DNA of 64,000 nt, taken from assembly GCA_963787895.1 (NCBI GenBank), contig CAWBEX010000008.1, positions 682,001-746,000 of the forward strand, given 5' to 3'. Made by a program: the position numbers and the translations under genes. A model generated the notes under the pieces. The model did not search any database, was not told the origin of the DNA, and saw nothing but the letters and a program-made list of their open reading frames with translations. Numbering within the stretch: the stretch's first letter is position 1; every line of letters begins with the position of its first letter. This stretch comes from Anderseniella sp963787895. GTDB taxonomy: Bacteria; Pseudomonadota; Alphaproteobacteria; Rhizobiales; Aestuariivirgaceae. This document shows, piece by piece, positions 26,776 to 36,016 of this stretch.

Positions 26776-26943
26776 GCTATTACCGCTGAACAGGGTTAAA
26801 TTTAATTGAAGGGGTATGGTTAATGTTTTGTGAATTTGCAAGTACGACGCAGGGTTGCAAACAGACCAAGCGGATATCGGGCAAGATCATCGTAGCTCTT
26901 TTCTCGTCGCACCGGCTTGCTGGCCTGAGTTGGTTCTGGCAGG

Positions 26944-27423
26944 TCAGCCCGGATCAAAGTTGAACTTGACCCGGCCGCCGGAGAACTTCGACTGGTTGGA
27001 GTTGAGGTCAACGTCGAGACGCTCGCCTCGCACCACATTGGTACCCTGCTTGACGGTCACATTGCCTGTTACCACCGCTGTGTTGGCCTTGACGTTCATT
27101 TTCATCCGGTCACCGGTGATGGTCTGCGAACTGGTAATAATGGTGACGCCACCGCCGGTGGTTTCAAGCCAGGTTACGTCAGTACCGCCACTTTGGGTCT
27201 TCACGAATGTTGCAATCAGGTTGCTTGCATTGAGGCGGACGCCCTTCTGTCTGGCGCGTACATTGCCTCGGAACACCGCCTGGTTCTTTGTCTCGAACAG
27301 TTCCATCTGGTCTGATTCGATATCAACCTTGGACTTGGTTGCCTGTGCGTGAGCAGCTTGCGGCAGCGCGACGAGTGCTGTCAGCATGGCAGCAGCAGCG
27401 ATTGTTGGCTTGTTGAACTTCAT
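26944..27423 (-). CDS. lptA: LPS transport periplasmic protein LptA
   Basis: The 159-residue protein has a signal peptide ending ALPQAAHA and the OstA/LptA beta-jellyroll (residues 35-150, with SDQMELFETKNQAVFRGNV and TGNVTVKQGTNVVRGERLDVDL). It forms the periplasmic bridge that carries LPS to the outer membrane. Its start overlaps the lptC stop by 4 bases, giving translational coupling. Confidence 0.93.
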   Translation of the reverse strand: MKFNKPTIAAAAMLTALVALPQAAHAQATKSKVDIESDQMELFETKNQAVFRGNVRARQKGVRLNASNLIATFVKTQSGGTDVTWLETTGGGVTIITSSQTITGDRMKMNVKANTAVVTGNVTVKQGTNVVRGERLDVDLNSNQSKFSGGRVKFNFDPG

Positions 27424-28133
27424 TGCTGCAGATTTCCCTTCGAGCTTGTCTGTCCGTTCTGCTGTTGTGATACCGGTTGCGTGGCCTGATCCTGTGTTTC
27501 GAACACCGCCTTCACATTTGACAGAAATGTTACATGAGACCCGTTGTCGATAACGTCAATGCCGTCAGAGGTGATCTGCCCGCCATCCATTGCCACCACT
27601 ACGCCCACATCGGACTTCAGCGCCTTGCGCTGCACATCCACATCGGCAAACTCCATCGTGGCGACGAAAGACCCGAGCAGCGTAATAGTAACATCGCCGG
27701 TCAATCTAAGTGACTTGTCCTTCGAGTTGAAAAGCCCGGCCTTTGCCGACACATCAAGCGCACGCCCGTCGGGTCTGTGCAACAAGCCTGTGATCTGGCG
27801 CATATGGACCAGGTTCGCAGATTGCTTGTCCTGCCGCGCTTCCACGGCTGCGATCCGGTAGGGCTGCTGATCCTCGTCGAAGCCGGCTACTTCAGACCCC
27901 TGCACAGCGAACCGTTCCTGCTCTTTGGTCTGTTGGGACGGTGCTGCAAGTTCGGGCGCAGGTGCTGCAGGGCTTGTCAGTTCCTCAATGTCGAAACCCG
28001 ACACCTGTACCAGGAATACTGCAAACACCAGCGCAGCTATAGCTGCGAACAGCCATACCATGATGGCCGAACCACGCCGTCTGCGCCTCACGGGCAGGTT
28101 GATGTCGCTTGCAGGTGTCATTGCCGCCTTCAT
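27420..28133 (-). CDS. lptC: LPS export protein LptC
   Basis: The 237-residue protein has one N-terminal membrane anchor (IMVWLFAAIAALVFAVFLVQ, about residues 24-43). A periplasmic LptC-type beta-jellyroll follows (DKSLRLTGDVTITL, GQITSDGIDVIDNGSHVTFLSNV). It links LptBFG to LptA. The C-terminus is Gln-rich. It is coupled to lptA and follows the RNase D gene by 67 bases. Confidence 0.9.
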   Translation of the reverse strand: MKAAMTPASDINLPVRRRRRGSAIMVWLFAAIAALVFAVFLVQVSGFDIEELTSPAAPAPELAAPSQQTKEQERFAVQGSEVAGFDEDQQPYRIAAVEARQDKQSANLVHMRQITGLLHRPDGRALDVSAKAGLFNSKDKSLRLTGDVTITLLGSFVATMEFADVDVQRKALKSDVGVVVAMDGGQITSDGIDVIDNGSHVTFLSNVKAVFETQDQATQPVSQQQNGQTSSKGNLQQ

Positions 28134-28200
28134 TCTTCAGGCACTGTACTTGCCCGTCAAATCTTGCCGAAACAAGGCAGGCATGAACGTGCCGAGAATC

Positions 28201-28815
28201 TCACGAATGCGCGAAAATGTCTTCTTCTGGCCAGCCTGCCAGATCCAGCGCGGCGCGGTGGGGCAGAAAATCAAAGCACGCCTGCGCCATTTCCATCCGA
28301 CCCTCGCGGCGCAGCATCTGGTCAAGGCGCACCTTCAGCTCATGCAGATAGATCACATCCAGCGCAGCATACTGCTTCTGCGCGTCGGAAAGAACTGGAG
28401 TACCCCAGTCGGAACTCTGCTGTTGTTTGGACAGCTCGATGCCCAGCATTTCGCGCACCAGGTCCTTGAGGCCGTGCCGGTCGGTATATGTGCGCGTTAG
28501 CCGCGAGGCAATCTTGGTGCAATACAATGGCGCAGTATCAACATCGAGATAAGCCTTCAGCATGCCGACATCGAAGCGCGCATAGTGGAAGATCTTGGTT
28601 ACGTTCGGGTCTTGCAGCAGCTTTTTCAGGTTCGGGCAGTGATAGGTTGAGCGGTCCAGCTGGACAAGATGGGCATCATCATCTCCCGCGGAAAGCTGCA
28701 CCACGCACAGCTTGTCGCGTTGAGCGCGAAGCCCCATGGTTTCTGTGTCGACAGCCACGCTGGAACCGAATTCCAGCCCGTCCGGTAAGTCGCCCTGATG
28801 GAGCTTTACGGCCAT
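28201..28815 (-). CDS. rnd: ribonuclease D (3'-5' exonuclease, DEDD type)
   Basis: The 204-residue protein has the DEDDy exonuclease motifs: Exo I VAVDTETMGL, Exo II HYARFDVGML and Exo III QYAALDVIYLHEL. It lacks the C-terminal HRDC domains of E. coli RNase D, as do many short alphaproteobacterial versions placed upstream of lptC. The role is tRNA and small RNA 3' trimming. ATG 28815 begins the conserved sequence; the frame opens further upstream. Confidence 0.9.
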   Translation of the reverse strand: MAVKLHQGDLPDGLEFGSSVAVDTETMGLRAQRDKLCVVQLSAGDDDAHLVQLDRSTYHCPNLKKLLQDPNVTKIFHYARFDVGMLKAYLDVDTAPLYCTKIASRLTRTYTDRHGLKDLVREMLGIELSKQQQSSDWGTPVLSDAQKQYAALDVIYLHELKVRLDQMLRREGRMEMAQACFDFLPHRAALDLAGWPEEDIFAHS

Positions 28816-28890
28816 TGGTGTAACGCCCTTTGTGATTGTTTCGGGCGCTATAGCACACAAAGCCGCAACACCGTAGTGCAAATGCGGCGT

Positions 28891-29685
28891 TTAAAGCCCG
28901 CGTTGCTCCCGTGCCGGTTGACATGCCGGGGCGGCAATCTGTGCTGGGTGAGCCAGCCAAGGTAGCGGGTTGCGCGCAGCGCTTGCCGCGGACAGGAAAT
29001 CAACAATCCATTTTGCAAATACCTGTCCCTGTGCCCCGCCGGCAACAGACTGCCTTGCGCGAACCATGACCGCCGGGTCTATGTCAGCCTCGATGTAATC
29101 GAGAAGCCCGTCTACATAGTCAGGCGTCATTTCAGGATGGTGCTGGGTTGCCAGAATGTGCTCGCCCATGGCAAATGCAGACACTTCCGCAATCGGATCA
29201 TGACCAAGTACTAACGCCCCTTCGGGCAATTGCACGACCTGTTCATTGTGCGCGCAGTAAAATCGCAGGCTCGGGTGCTTTTCACTCATCCACGGCAGAT
29301 GTTTAGTGAACGTTGTGGTAGTCACGCCCAGACCCCAGCCCTGCTGGTTTCTCGCAACCCATCCGCCAAGCGCCATGGCAATCGCCTGCTGGCCGAAACA
29401 GGCACCGAACATCGGTACCCGTGCTTCATGTGCTTGCCGGATCATTGTGAACAGTTGACCGATCCATGGCCTGTCATCATGTACCGACGCCGGGCTGCCG
29501 GTTATCACTGCCCCATCGTAAACTGTTATATCTGCTGGAAAAATTCCATCCTTGACCGGATAGGTCACGAAATCCCAATCCTGTCGCAGCGGTTGCAGCA
29601 GGCGGCGGAACTTTTCTGCATCGTCCGGAAAGGAACGGGTAAAATCCGAATCGTCAACATCGGTCAACAGGATTGCGATCTTCAT
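28891..29685 (-). CDS. class I glutamine amidotransferase-like protein
   Basis: The 264-residue protein has a free-standing GATase1 fold with the nucleophile elbow MFGACFGQQAIAMALGG and the His-Glu pair in TQHHPEMTPDYVD. Such proteins act as GMP-synthase-like amidotransferases or gamma-glutamyl hydrolases and transferases. The start ATG 29685 has a GGGAG ribosome site. No synthetase partner gene is adjacent, so the substrate is unknown; hydrolysis of a gamma-glutamyl amide is possible. The C-terminal 30 residues are Pro/Ala-rich. Confidence 0.85.
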   Translation of the reverse strand: MKIAILLTDVDDSDFTRSFPDDAEKFRRLLQPLRQDWDFVTYPVKDGIFPADITVYDGAVITGSPASVHDDRPWIGQLFTMIRQAHEARVPMFGACFGQQAIAMALGGWVARNQQGWGLGVTTTTFTKHLPWMSEKHPSLRFYCAHNEQVVQLPEGALVLGHDPIAEVSAFAMGEHILATQHHPEMTPDYVDGLLDYIEADIDPAVMVRARQSVAGGAQGQVFAKWIVDFLSAASAARNPLPWLAHPAQIAAPACQPAREQRGL

Positions 29686-29923
29686 GGCAACTCCCGTAAC
29701 CCTGGCGCACACATAATACCTCGGGACGAACCTCCGGAGTAGTGCGTTGCGGCTATGATTGAAGAGGGATACCGGGACTGCCACCCGGCCGGCACATCAG
29801 CGCATATTCTCGGCGGCTTTCAGTCTGCCGATAGTTCCGGCTATATGATCCAGGAACTTCCGATTTGCAATAGGCTGGTTGAACATTTCCGGTTGGAAGA
29901 TTTACCAGGATGGGTTGCGGTTT

Positions 29924-30010
29924 TGGTGCCCAGGAGAAGACTCGAACTTCCACTTCCTTTCGGAAACTAGCACCTGAAGCTAGCGCGTCTACCAATTCCG
30001 CCACCTGGGC
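29924..30010 (-). tRNA. tRNA-Leu, anticodon CAG, CCA encoded
   Basis: The minus strand folds as a class II tRNA of 87 bases. The 7-bp acceptor is GCCCAGG/CCTGGGC, followed by A and an encoded CCA. The D region is GGCGGAATTGGTAGACGC. The anticodon arm is CTAGC-TTCAGGT-GCTAG with anticodon CAG. A long variable arm (TTTCCGAAAGGAA) and a T arm with GTTCGAGTC follow. All pairing was checked by eye. Confidence 0.96.
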
Positions 30011-30211
30011 AAGGTGTCTAGCCACCAGCGCGTTGCAGGCGGCCTTCAGGCTGCGCACTCATAGTGGCGCGCATGTGGTTTTGTCAACAGGTCTGCCGGT
30101 GCTGGAGAGTGTTTTCATAGTGTGCGGCAGAAACTGCCTTTGCACATTGCCGCTATCGCCGCTAAAACCTTGCCTGACAAGTTGACAGCCACATACACAC
30201 GGTCAGGCCAC

Positions 30212-31177
30212 ATGAACGCATCCAGGAAGCTCATAACCATCATCGGCGGGTCCGGATTTGTTGGGCGGCACATAACCCGAGCGCTGGCGCGCCAGGGCCA
30301 TCGCATTCGCATTGCCGTGCGCCGGCCTGACCTGGCAGGCCACGTGCAGCCGTTGGGTACACCGGGCCAGATCATGCCGGTTCAGGCCAACCTGCGTTAT
30401 CCTGAGTCTGTGGCTGCGGCGTGCGCCGGGGCAGACGTCGTGATCAATCTTGTCGGTGTGCTGTACAATTCAGGAGGTCAGACGTTCTCTGCACTGCATG
30501 CTTCCGGAGCCCGCGTGGCAGCACGCTCTGCGAGGCAGGCCGGTGCTACCCAGTTCATCCAGATGTCAGCCATAGGCGCCGACACCAACTCCAGTTCAAA
30601 ATATGCCCGCACAAAGGCAGAAGGCGAGGCCGCCGCCGCGCAGGAGTTTCCCGGTGCCATCATTATCAGGCCGTCGATTGTGTTCGGACCGGAAGACAAT
30701 TTCTTCAATCAGTTTGCCGCCATGGCGCGCATCTCACCGGTGCTGCCACTGATTGGCGGCGGCCATACCAGGTTTCAGCCGGTGTTTGTTGGTGATGTTG
30801 CAGAGGCAATTGCAAGGCTGGTCAGCAGTGCTGCAACCGACGGCAAGGTCTATGAACTGGCCGGGCCGGAGACGAAGAGCTTTCGCGAACTCTTGGAGTA
30901 TGTACTGGCTGAAACCGGCCGCAAGCGCTTGCTCTTGCCACTTCCGTTTCCTGTGGCGAAGATCATTGGCACTGTTGCCGGCCTGCTGCCTTATCCGCTT
31001 CTGACAGCTGATCAGGTCGAGTTGCTCAAGGCTGACAATGTGGCATCTGATGCTGCAATCGCTGAAGGGCGCACATTGCAGGGCCTTGGTATTCAGGCTG
31101 AGGCGATTGAGGCCATCGTTCCATCGTACCTTTACCGTTACCGCAAGGCCGGTCAGTTTTCCGCTCCGTTTGTCTGA
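30212..31177 (+). CDS. NAD(P)-binding protein of the complex I NDUFA9 / atypical SDR family
   Basis: The 321-residue protein begins with the dinucleotide-binding IIGGSGFVGRHITRAL and has the atypical SDR features NLVGVLYNSGGQTF, QMSAIGAD and KYARTKAEGEAAA (Tyr-x3-Lys). The family includes mitochondrial NDUFA9 and the bacterial proteins often annotated as complex I NDUFA9 subunit family. The role in bacteria is poorly defined; quinone or respiratory complex assembly is suggested. ATG 30212 is chosen because conserved sequence starts there, though the frame is open from 30122. Its TGA shares one base with the following ATG. Confidence 0.88.
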   Translation: MNASRKLITIIGGSGFVGRHITRALARQGHRIRIAVRRPDLAGHVQPLGTPGQIMPVQANLRYPESVAAACAGADVVINLVGVLYNSGGQTFSALHASGARVAARSARQAGATQFIQMSAIGADTNSSSKYARTKAEGEAAAAQEFPGAIIIRPSIVFGPEDNFFNQFAAMARISPVLPLIGGGHTRFQPVFVGDVAEAIARLVSSAATDGKVYELAGPETKSFRELLEYVLAETGRKRLLLPLPFPVAKIIGTVAGLLPYPLLTADQVELLKADNVASDAAIAEGRTLQGLGIQAEAIEAIVPSYLYRYRKAGQFSAPFV

Positions 31178-31881
31178 TGCGCACCGCTGTCTGGTTCGCC
31201 GGGCTGTTCATGCTGGTAACCGGTGCACAGGCTCAAACCCCGGTTGAACTGGAGCTTGTGCTGGCAGTTGACGTGTCCACCAGCGTCGACGAGACGGAGT
31301 TTGCCTTGCAGATTCAGGGGCTTTCTGAGGCCTTCCTGCATTCCGAAGTAGTTGTCGCCATACGCAATGCCGGGCCTGGCGGTGTAGCCATTTCGCTGGT
31401 GCAATGGGCAGGGCAGGACGAACAAACAACAGCAGTTGACTGGTTCGTAGTGCGCGATGGGCGCTCGGCTGCGGAGTTTTCCACCCGTATCGCGGCCAGT
31501 CCGCGTGACATCAAGGGCCTGACAGACATCGCTGGTGCCATCCGTTACTCGATTGGCTCGATCGAGAGCAACGCCTACCAAGGTGCGCGTCGCGTTATTG
31601 ACGTATCCGGTGATGGTTCCAGCGATGCGGCAAGTTCGGAAGCGGCGCGTGATGCTGCCAATTCGCATGGTATTACCGTCAATGGGCTGGTCATTCACAA
31701 TATCGACTACAGCCTCGGTGAACTTGCCAATATCGACCTGCGCCAACACTACGCCAATCATGTCATTGGCGGGCCTGGCGCGTTCATGATGACCGCGAAG
31801 GACTATGATGACTTTCGCGTCGCTATTCGCAAGAAGCTGGTGCGCGAGATTACGGGGCCTTTGGCTGCCGCCACTGACTAG
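31177..31881 (+). CDS. DUF1194 secreted protein (von Willebrand factor A-like), copy 2
   Basis: The 234-residue protein has a signal peptide (MRTAVWFAGLFMLVTGAQA) and the same VWA-like layout as the copy at 17418: MIDAS Asp-Val-Ser-Thr-Ser in LAVDVSTSVDETEFALQIQG, then VIDVSGDGSSDAASSE, VNGLVIHN and a C-terminal FRVAIRKKLVREI. Its start overlaps the preceding stop by one base. Its own stop overlaps the convergent uppP stop by 4 bases, an arrangement also seen at copy 1. Function unknown; the metal site appears intact. Confidence 0.88.
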   Translation: MRTAVWFAGLFMLVTGAQAQTPVELELVLAVDVSTSVDETEFALQIQGLSEAFLHSEVVVAIRNAGPGGVAISLVQWAGQDEQTTAVDWFVVRDGRSAAEFSTRIAASPRDIKGLTDIAGAIRYSIGSIESNAYQGARRVIDVSGDGSSDAASSEAARDAANSHGITVNGLVIHNIDYSLGELANIDLRQHYANHVIGGPGAFMMTAKDYDDFRVAIRKKLVREITGPLAAATD

Positions 31882-32696
31882 GCCGCCGCAGCGAAAAAGC
31901 CCGTGTGAACCAGATACAGAAGCACCGCCCCGAGAATCAGCCGATAGATCACGAAACTGGTCAGCGAATAGCGCTTCACGATAGCCATCAGGAACCATAT
32001 CGCCGCAAGTGCGGTGAAAAACGTCAACACACCGGTGATTATTGCATCCAGAGATATATTGGCACCGTCCTGGATTGCCTCTCCCAGTACCAGTACGCCC
32101 GCGCCTGCAATCGCCGGAATGCCCACGAGAAACGAGAACCTGGCGGCTTCAGGCCGTTGAAGCCCCAAAAACCGCGCTGCGGTCATGGTAATACCCGACC
32201 TGCTGGTGCCAGGGATTATGGCGACAGCCTGGGCAAGTCCAATTATGATTGCCGGCATGAAGGTCATGTCCTCCATCCTTTTCAGGCTAGGTCCGAACCG
32301 GTCAGCCAAATACATGAGCACGCCGAAGATGATCGCGTTCCAGGCTACGATTTCGGGCCCTCGTACGGCATCGATGAGCCCGGTCTCCTTGACGAACAGG
32401 CCAAACGCCACAGCCGGAATGGTCGCGGCCACAATGAGCAGCGCCAGTCTGCCGTGGTCCGTCACTTTACCGCGAAGCAGGTTCAATCCACCCGCAGTCA
32501 GCGCCAGTACGTCGCGCCAGAAATAGGTGATTACCGCCAGAAACGAACCCATATGTACCATCACGTCGACGATCAGGCCCTGGTCTTTCCATCCAGTCAG
32601 CGCCGGCACCAGGATCAGGTGGCCCGAAGACGAAATTGGCAGAAACTCGGTAATCCCCTGTATTAAGGCGAGTACAATAATCTGTTCGATAAACAT
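31878..32696 (-). CDS. uppP: undecaprenyl-diphosphate phosphatase
   Basis: The 272-residue polytopic protein is BacA/UppP, which recycles the lipid carrier for peptidoglycan and polysaccharides. It has the family's catalytic blocks near the N-terminus (LALIQGITEFLPISSSGHL, with Glu and Ser) and in the middle (PGTSRSGITMTAARFLGL, with Arg). ATG 32696 starts the conserved MFIEQIIVLALIQG. The carrier is also needed for envelope polysaccharides generally. Confidence 0.95.
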   Translation of the reverse strand: MFIEQIIVLALIQGITEFLPISSSGHLILVPALTGWKDQGLIVDVMVHMGSFLAVITYFWRDVLALTAGGLNLLRGKVTDHGRLALLIVAATIPAVAFGLFVKETGLIDAVRGPEIVAWNAIIFGVLMYLADRFGPSLKRMEDMTFMPAIIIGLAQAVAIIPGTSRSGITMTAARFLGLQRPEAARFSFLVGIPAIAGAGVLVLGEAIQDGANISLDAIITGVLTFFTALAAIWFLMAIVKRYSLTSFVIYRLILGAVLLYLVHTGFFAAAA

Positions 32697-32827
32697 TCTG
32701 CTTGATCCCCTGGTCAGGCCAGCGCTAATTCTGGCCACATCTTTGGCTTAGTGACGATGCTTCAGTTCGCCTGCGAATCGCTATCAGTCTTCCTGAAGCA
32801 CATAACAGACAATTTGGTGACCGCGCC

Positions 32828-33514
32828 ATGGTGCGAATTCTGCATTTCCCGCTAGACCCGTTCTCCCGCCGCATCCGCATTACTCTTGCTGAAATGAGTA
32901 TTGCGGCTGAGCTAAGCGAGGAAAGACCATGGGAGGCACGCGAAGGTTTCCTCGAACTCAATCCGGCAGGGACTTTGCCGGTAATGATCGACAGTGACGG
33001 AACAGTATGCGCTGGTGTTGAAGCCGCTGGCGGCTATCTTGATGAGCAGTGGCCGCTGGAAACAGGTTCGTTGTGGGGCTCTGACCCGGTAACTCGCGCC
33101 GAGGTTCGCCGGCTGGTGGCCTGGTTCGATGGCAAGTTCCATCATGAGGTCACTTCGCCGTTGCTTATGGAAAAGGTAGTGCGCCGGTTCATTTCGCCTT
33201 CGAATGGTGGTGGCGCACCCAAGATGAGCCGGGTGCGAGCAGCGCTGGAAGCCTTCAAGGCGCACCTTGCATATGTAGATGCCCTGGCACAGGTGCGCAG
33301 TCTGATGGCTGGAGATCAACTCACGATCGCCGATCTGGTGACTGCCTCTCACCTTTCAGTGGTGGACTATCTTGGCGACATAGTCTGGGACGAAGTGCCT
33401 GACGCCAAGGCTTGGTATCAACGTATCAAGTCCCGGCCTTCATTTCGTTCATTGCTGGCTGACCAGGTGCGCGGCATGCCGCCATCATCGCATTACGCCG
33501 AACTGGATTTCTGA
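32828..33514 (+). CDS. glutathione S-transferase family protein
   Basis: The 228-residue protein has an N-terminal thioredoxin-like domain (VRILHFPLDPFSRRIRITLAE, ELNPAGTLPVMIDSDGTVCAG-type segment) and an all-helical C-terminal domain from about residue 95 (LTIADLVTASHLSVVDYLGDI). The catalytic residue near SRR is not the usual Tyr/Cys, so activity is unclear. It lies 13 bases before queG, so the two are likely co-transcribed. Confidence 0.87.
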   Translation: MVRILHFPLDPFSRRIRITLAEMSIAAELSEERPWEAREGFLELNPAGTLPVMIDSDGTVCAGVEAAGGYLDEQWPLETGSLWGSDPVTRAEVRRLVAWFDGKFHHEVTSPLLMEKVVRRFISPSNGGGAPKMSRVRAALEAFKAHLAYVDALAQVRSLMAGDQLTIADLVTASHLSVVDYLGDIVWDEVPDAKAWYQRIKSRPSFRSLLADQVRGMPPSSHYAELDF

Positions 33515-33527
33515 TACGCTTGCCTGA

Positions 33528-34640
33528 ATGGCACAATCAACTGAACAGAAATTGAAAGCCAGGGCTCTCGAACTGGGCTTCTGTGATGTCCGGATTGCCG
33601 GTGCAGATCTGCCCGGGGCGGTCGGCAAGGGGTTGCGTGAGTTCGTGGCCAGTGGGCATCACGGCACTATGCAGTGGATGGCTGAAACCATCGACCGGCG
33701 CTTGACACCTCGCGCAATGTGGTCGGATGCCAGAAGTGCCATCATGCTGGCCATGGACTATGCTCCAGACATCGATGTCATGTCGCGGCTGGATGACACA
33801 TCTACGGGGATTATCTCAGTTTATGCACTTGGTCGCGACTATCACGATGTGGTCAAGGGCAAGCTGAAGACGCTTGCAGGCTGGCTGGCTGCGCAGACCG
33901 CACAGGACGTGAAAGTGTTCGTCGATACGGCGCCACTCATGGAGAAGCCGCTGGCACAGATATCAGGACTCGGTTGGCAAGGTAAGCACACCAATCTTGT
34001 CAGCCGCAGGCATGGCTCCTGGATTTTCCTCGGAGCCATTCTGACAGCGGCCTCCCTGCAACCGGACGAGCCGGAAATCGATCATTGCGGGTCCTGTTCG
34101 GCCTGTCTTGATATCTGCCCGACCAACGCATTTCCTGCCCCATACAAGCTGGATGCACGCCGTTGCATCTCTTACCTCACCATCGAACACGACGGTAATA
34201 TTGACCGTGAATTTCGCGCAGCAATGGGCAACCGCATCTATGGCTGCGATGACTGTCTCGCAGTTTGCCCCTGGAACAAGTTTGCAGGGGTGGTGCGCGA
34301 GATGAAACTTGCTGCCCGTGATGATCTTGTGGCACCGGATCTGGCAGAACTGGCTGCACTTGATGATGCAACCTTTCGCAAGAAGTTTTCCGGCTCTCCG
34401 GTCAAGCGCATCGGTCGTGACAGGTTTGTCCGTAACGTTCTCATTGCCATCGGGAATTCAGCCGACAAGAAATTTGTTACGGATGCAGAACAATTGCTGG
34501 ATGACCCCGCTCCAATCGTTCGAGCCATGGCTGTCTGGGCCTTGTCGCGCTTGCTGCCGGCAGCAGAATTTTCCGAATTGGCGTATAAGCGTCACACTGC
34601 CGAATCGAATCAATCCGTAAAGAGGGAGTGGCATGTCTGA
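33528..34640 (+). CDS. queG: epoxyqueuosine reductase
   Basis: The 370-residue protein catalyses the last step of queuosine synthesis in tRNA, using cobalamin and two 4Fe-4S clusters. Both ferredoxin-like clusters are visible: CGSCSACLDICP near residue 188 and CDDCLAVCPWNKF near 240. A HEAT-like C-terminal segment (VRNVLIAIGNSADKKFVTDAEQLLDDPAPIVRAMAVWALSRL, by position 300-345) fits QueG. Its stop overlaps the next gene by 8 bases. Confidence 0.94.
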   Translation: MAQSTEQKLKARALELGFCDVRIAGADLPGAVGKGLREFVASGHHGTMQWMAETIDRRLTPRAMWSDARSAIMLAMDYAPDIDVMSRLDDTSTGIISVYALGRDYHDVVKGKLKTLAGWLAAQTAQDVKVFVDTAPLMEKPLAQISGLGWQGKHTNLVSRRHGSWIFLGAILTAASLQPDEPEIDHCGSCSACLDICPTNAFPAPYKLDARRCISYLTIEHDGNIDREFRAAMGNRIYGCDDCLAVCPWNKFAGVVREMKLAARDDLVAPDLAELAALDDATFRKKFSGSPVKRIGRDRFVRNVLIAIGNSADKKFVTDAEQLLDDPAPIVRAMAVWALSRLLPAAEFSELAYKRHTAESNQSVKREWHV

Positions 34641-35565
34641 CGGGTCAAATCATCTGCTGTTTTTCGGCTTCGGTTTTACTGCGCGTGCGCTGGCACAATG
34701 TCTACCGCGGGCACAATGGCGCATTTCTGGCACCAGCCGGTCCGAGGCCGGATGTGATGCGATACGTGCATCGGGGCATGAGGCGCTGTTGTTCAATGAC
34801 GAGGTATCGCTTGATCCTCACAAGCTGCAGGACGTGACCCACATTGTTGTGTCTGCGCCGCCTGGCAAGCCGGGTGATCCTGTGTTGGCTGCCCACGCCA
34901 CGGACCTGGCTGCCTGCGCATCCCGCATCAGCTGGATGGCCTATCTGTCCACAACCGGCGTCTATGGTGATCGCGCGGGCGGATGGGTGGATGAGGCGTC
35001 ACCGCTTGAGCCGTCCACAGCACGCGGTCAAGGACGCCTTGCCGCGGAAACTGGGTGGCTGAAGCTTTGGCGTGAGCACGGGCTTCCTGTCCACCTGTTT
35101 CGGCTGGCGGGTATTTATGGCCCGGGGCGCAACCAGATCGAGGCCCTTCGTAACGGCACCGCCAAACGCATAATCAAGCCAGCCCAGGTATTCTCTCGCA
35201 TCCACGTGGATGACATTGTCGGCATCCTTCGTGCCTCTATGGATCGGCCCACCCCCGGGGCAGCCTACAATGTCTGCGATGATGAGCCGGCCTCACCGCA
35301 GGACGTTGTGGCATATGCAGCTGAGCTGCTTGGGGTCGAGCCGCCGCCTGAAGTAGCTTTCGAGGATGCAGACCTGTCGCCCATGGCACGCAGTTTCTAC
35401 GCCGAGTCCAAGCGGGTCTCGAATGCGAAAGTGAAGGACCAGCTGGAATATGCGTTCAGATACCCGACATATCGAGAGGGGCTGCGGGCGCTGGCACATC
35501 ATTTGGAACAGGGAGAGAAGCAAGTTGGCAGAAGACATCTACATCGTGACACGCGAGCAGATTGA
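34633..35565 (+). CDS. SDR-family NAD(P)-binding protein (YeeZ-like epimerase/reductase)
   Basis: The 310-residue protein has an N-terminal dinucleotide fold with the divergent FFGFGFTARALAQ in place of GxxGxxG. It also has WMAYLSTTGVYGDRAGGWVDE and the extended SDR C-terminus VDDIVGILRASMDRP. This resembles YeeZ-type proteins. It overlaps queG by 8 bases and the cupin gene by 41 bases in another frame, suggesting coupled translation of three short genes. Substrate not known. Confidence 0.82.
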   Translation: MSDGSNHLLFFGFGFTARALAQCLPRAQWRISGTSRSEAGCDAIRASGHEALLFNDEVSLDPHKLQDVTHIVVSAPPGKPGDPVLAAHATDLAACASRISWMAYLSTTGVYGDRAGGWVDEASPLEPSTARGQGRLAAETGWLKLWREHGLPVHLFRLAGIYGPGRNQIEALRNGTAKRIIKPAQVFSRIHVDDIVGILRASMDRPTPGAAYNVCDDEPASPQDVVAYAAELLGVEPPPEVAFEDADLSPMARSFYAESKRVSNAKVKDQLEYAFRYPTYREGLRALAHHLEQGEKQVGRRHLHRDTRAD

Positions 35566-36013
35566 CCGGATGGAGGGGCTGCAAAAGACCCATTTCCTCA
35601 ATGCAAATGCGAAACGCATCAACAAGTCACTCGGAGACATGACTGGTATCACCGGGCTCGGTTTTCACATTATCGAAGTTGAGCCGGGTCACGAAACCAC
35701 GGAACATCACAAGCACTATCATGAAGACGAGTGCATATACGTGCTTCAGGGTTCTGCCACCGCGTTCATCGGTGAAGAAAACTATTCGATCAAGGCGGGT
35801 GACTTCATCGGGTGCCGCAAAGGCGGTCTGGCTCATTCGATTTGCAATAACGGGCAGGAAATCTTGCGTTGCATCGTGGTGGGCGAACGTCTTGCGCATG
35901 ACGTCGGTGACTATCCGCGGCTGGGCAAGCGCATTTACCGCAACCAGGGCATGAATTGGAACCTTGTAGATATTGAAGCAATAGCCGAACCGCAGGCGGG
36001 CGCGAAGAAGTAG
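35525..36013 (+). CDS. cupin-domain protein
   Basis: The start is placed at TTG 35525, 9 bases after GGGAG, giving a 162-residue product MAEDIYIVTREQID; an internal ATG at 35570 is possible. The single cupin fold (about residues 45-120) carries the metal-binding pattern HHKHYHEDECIYVLQG and a later His in GLAHSI. The C-terminal third has a RIYRNQGMNWNLVDIE segment. Family function ranges from isomerase to sensor, so no specific reaction is assigned. Confidence 0.8.
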   Translation: MAEDIYIVTREQIDRMEGLQKTHFLNANAKRINKSLGDMTGITGLGFHIIEVEPGHETTEHHKHYHEDECIYVLQGSATAFIGEENYSIKAGDFIGCRKGGLAHSICNNGQEILRCIVVGERLAHDVGDYPRLGKRIYRNQGMNWNLVDIEAIAEPQAGAKK

Positions 36014-36016
36014 CCA

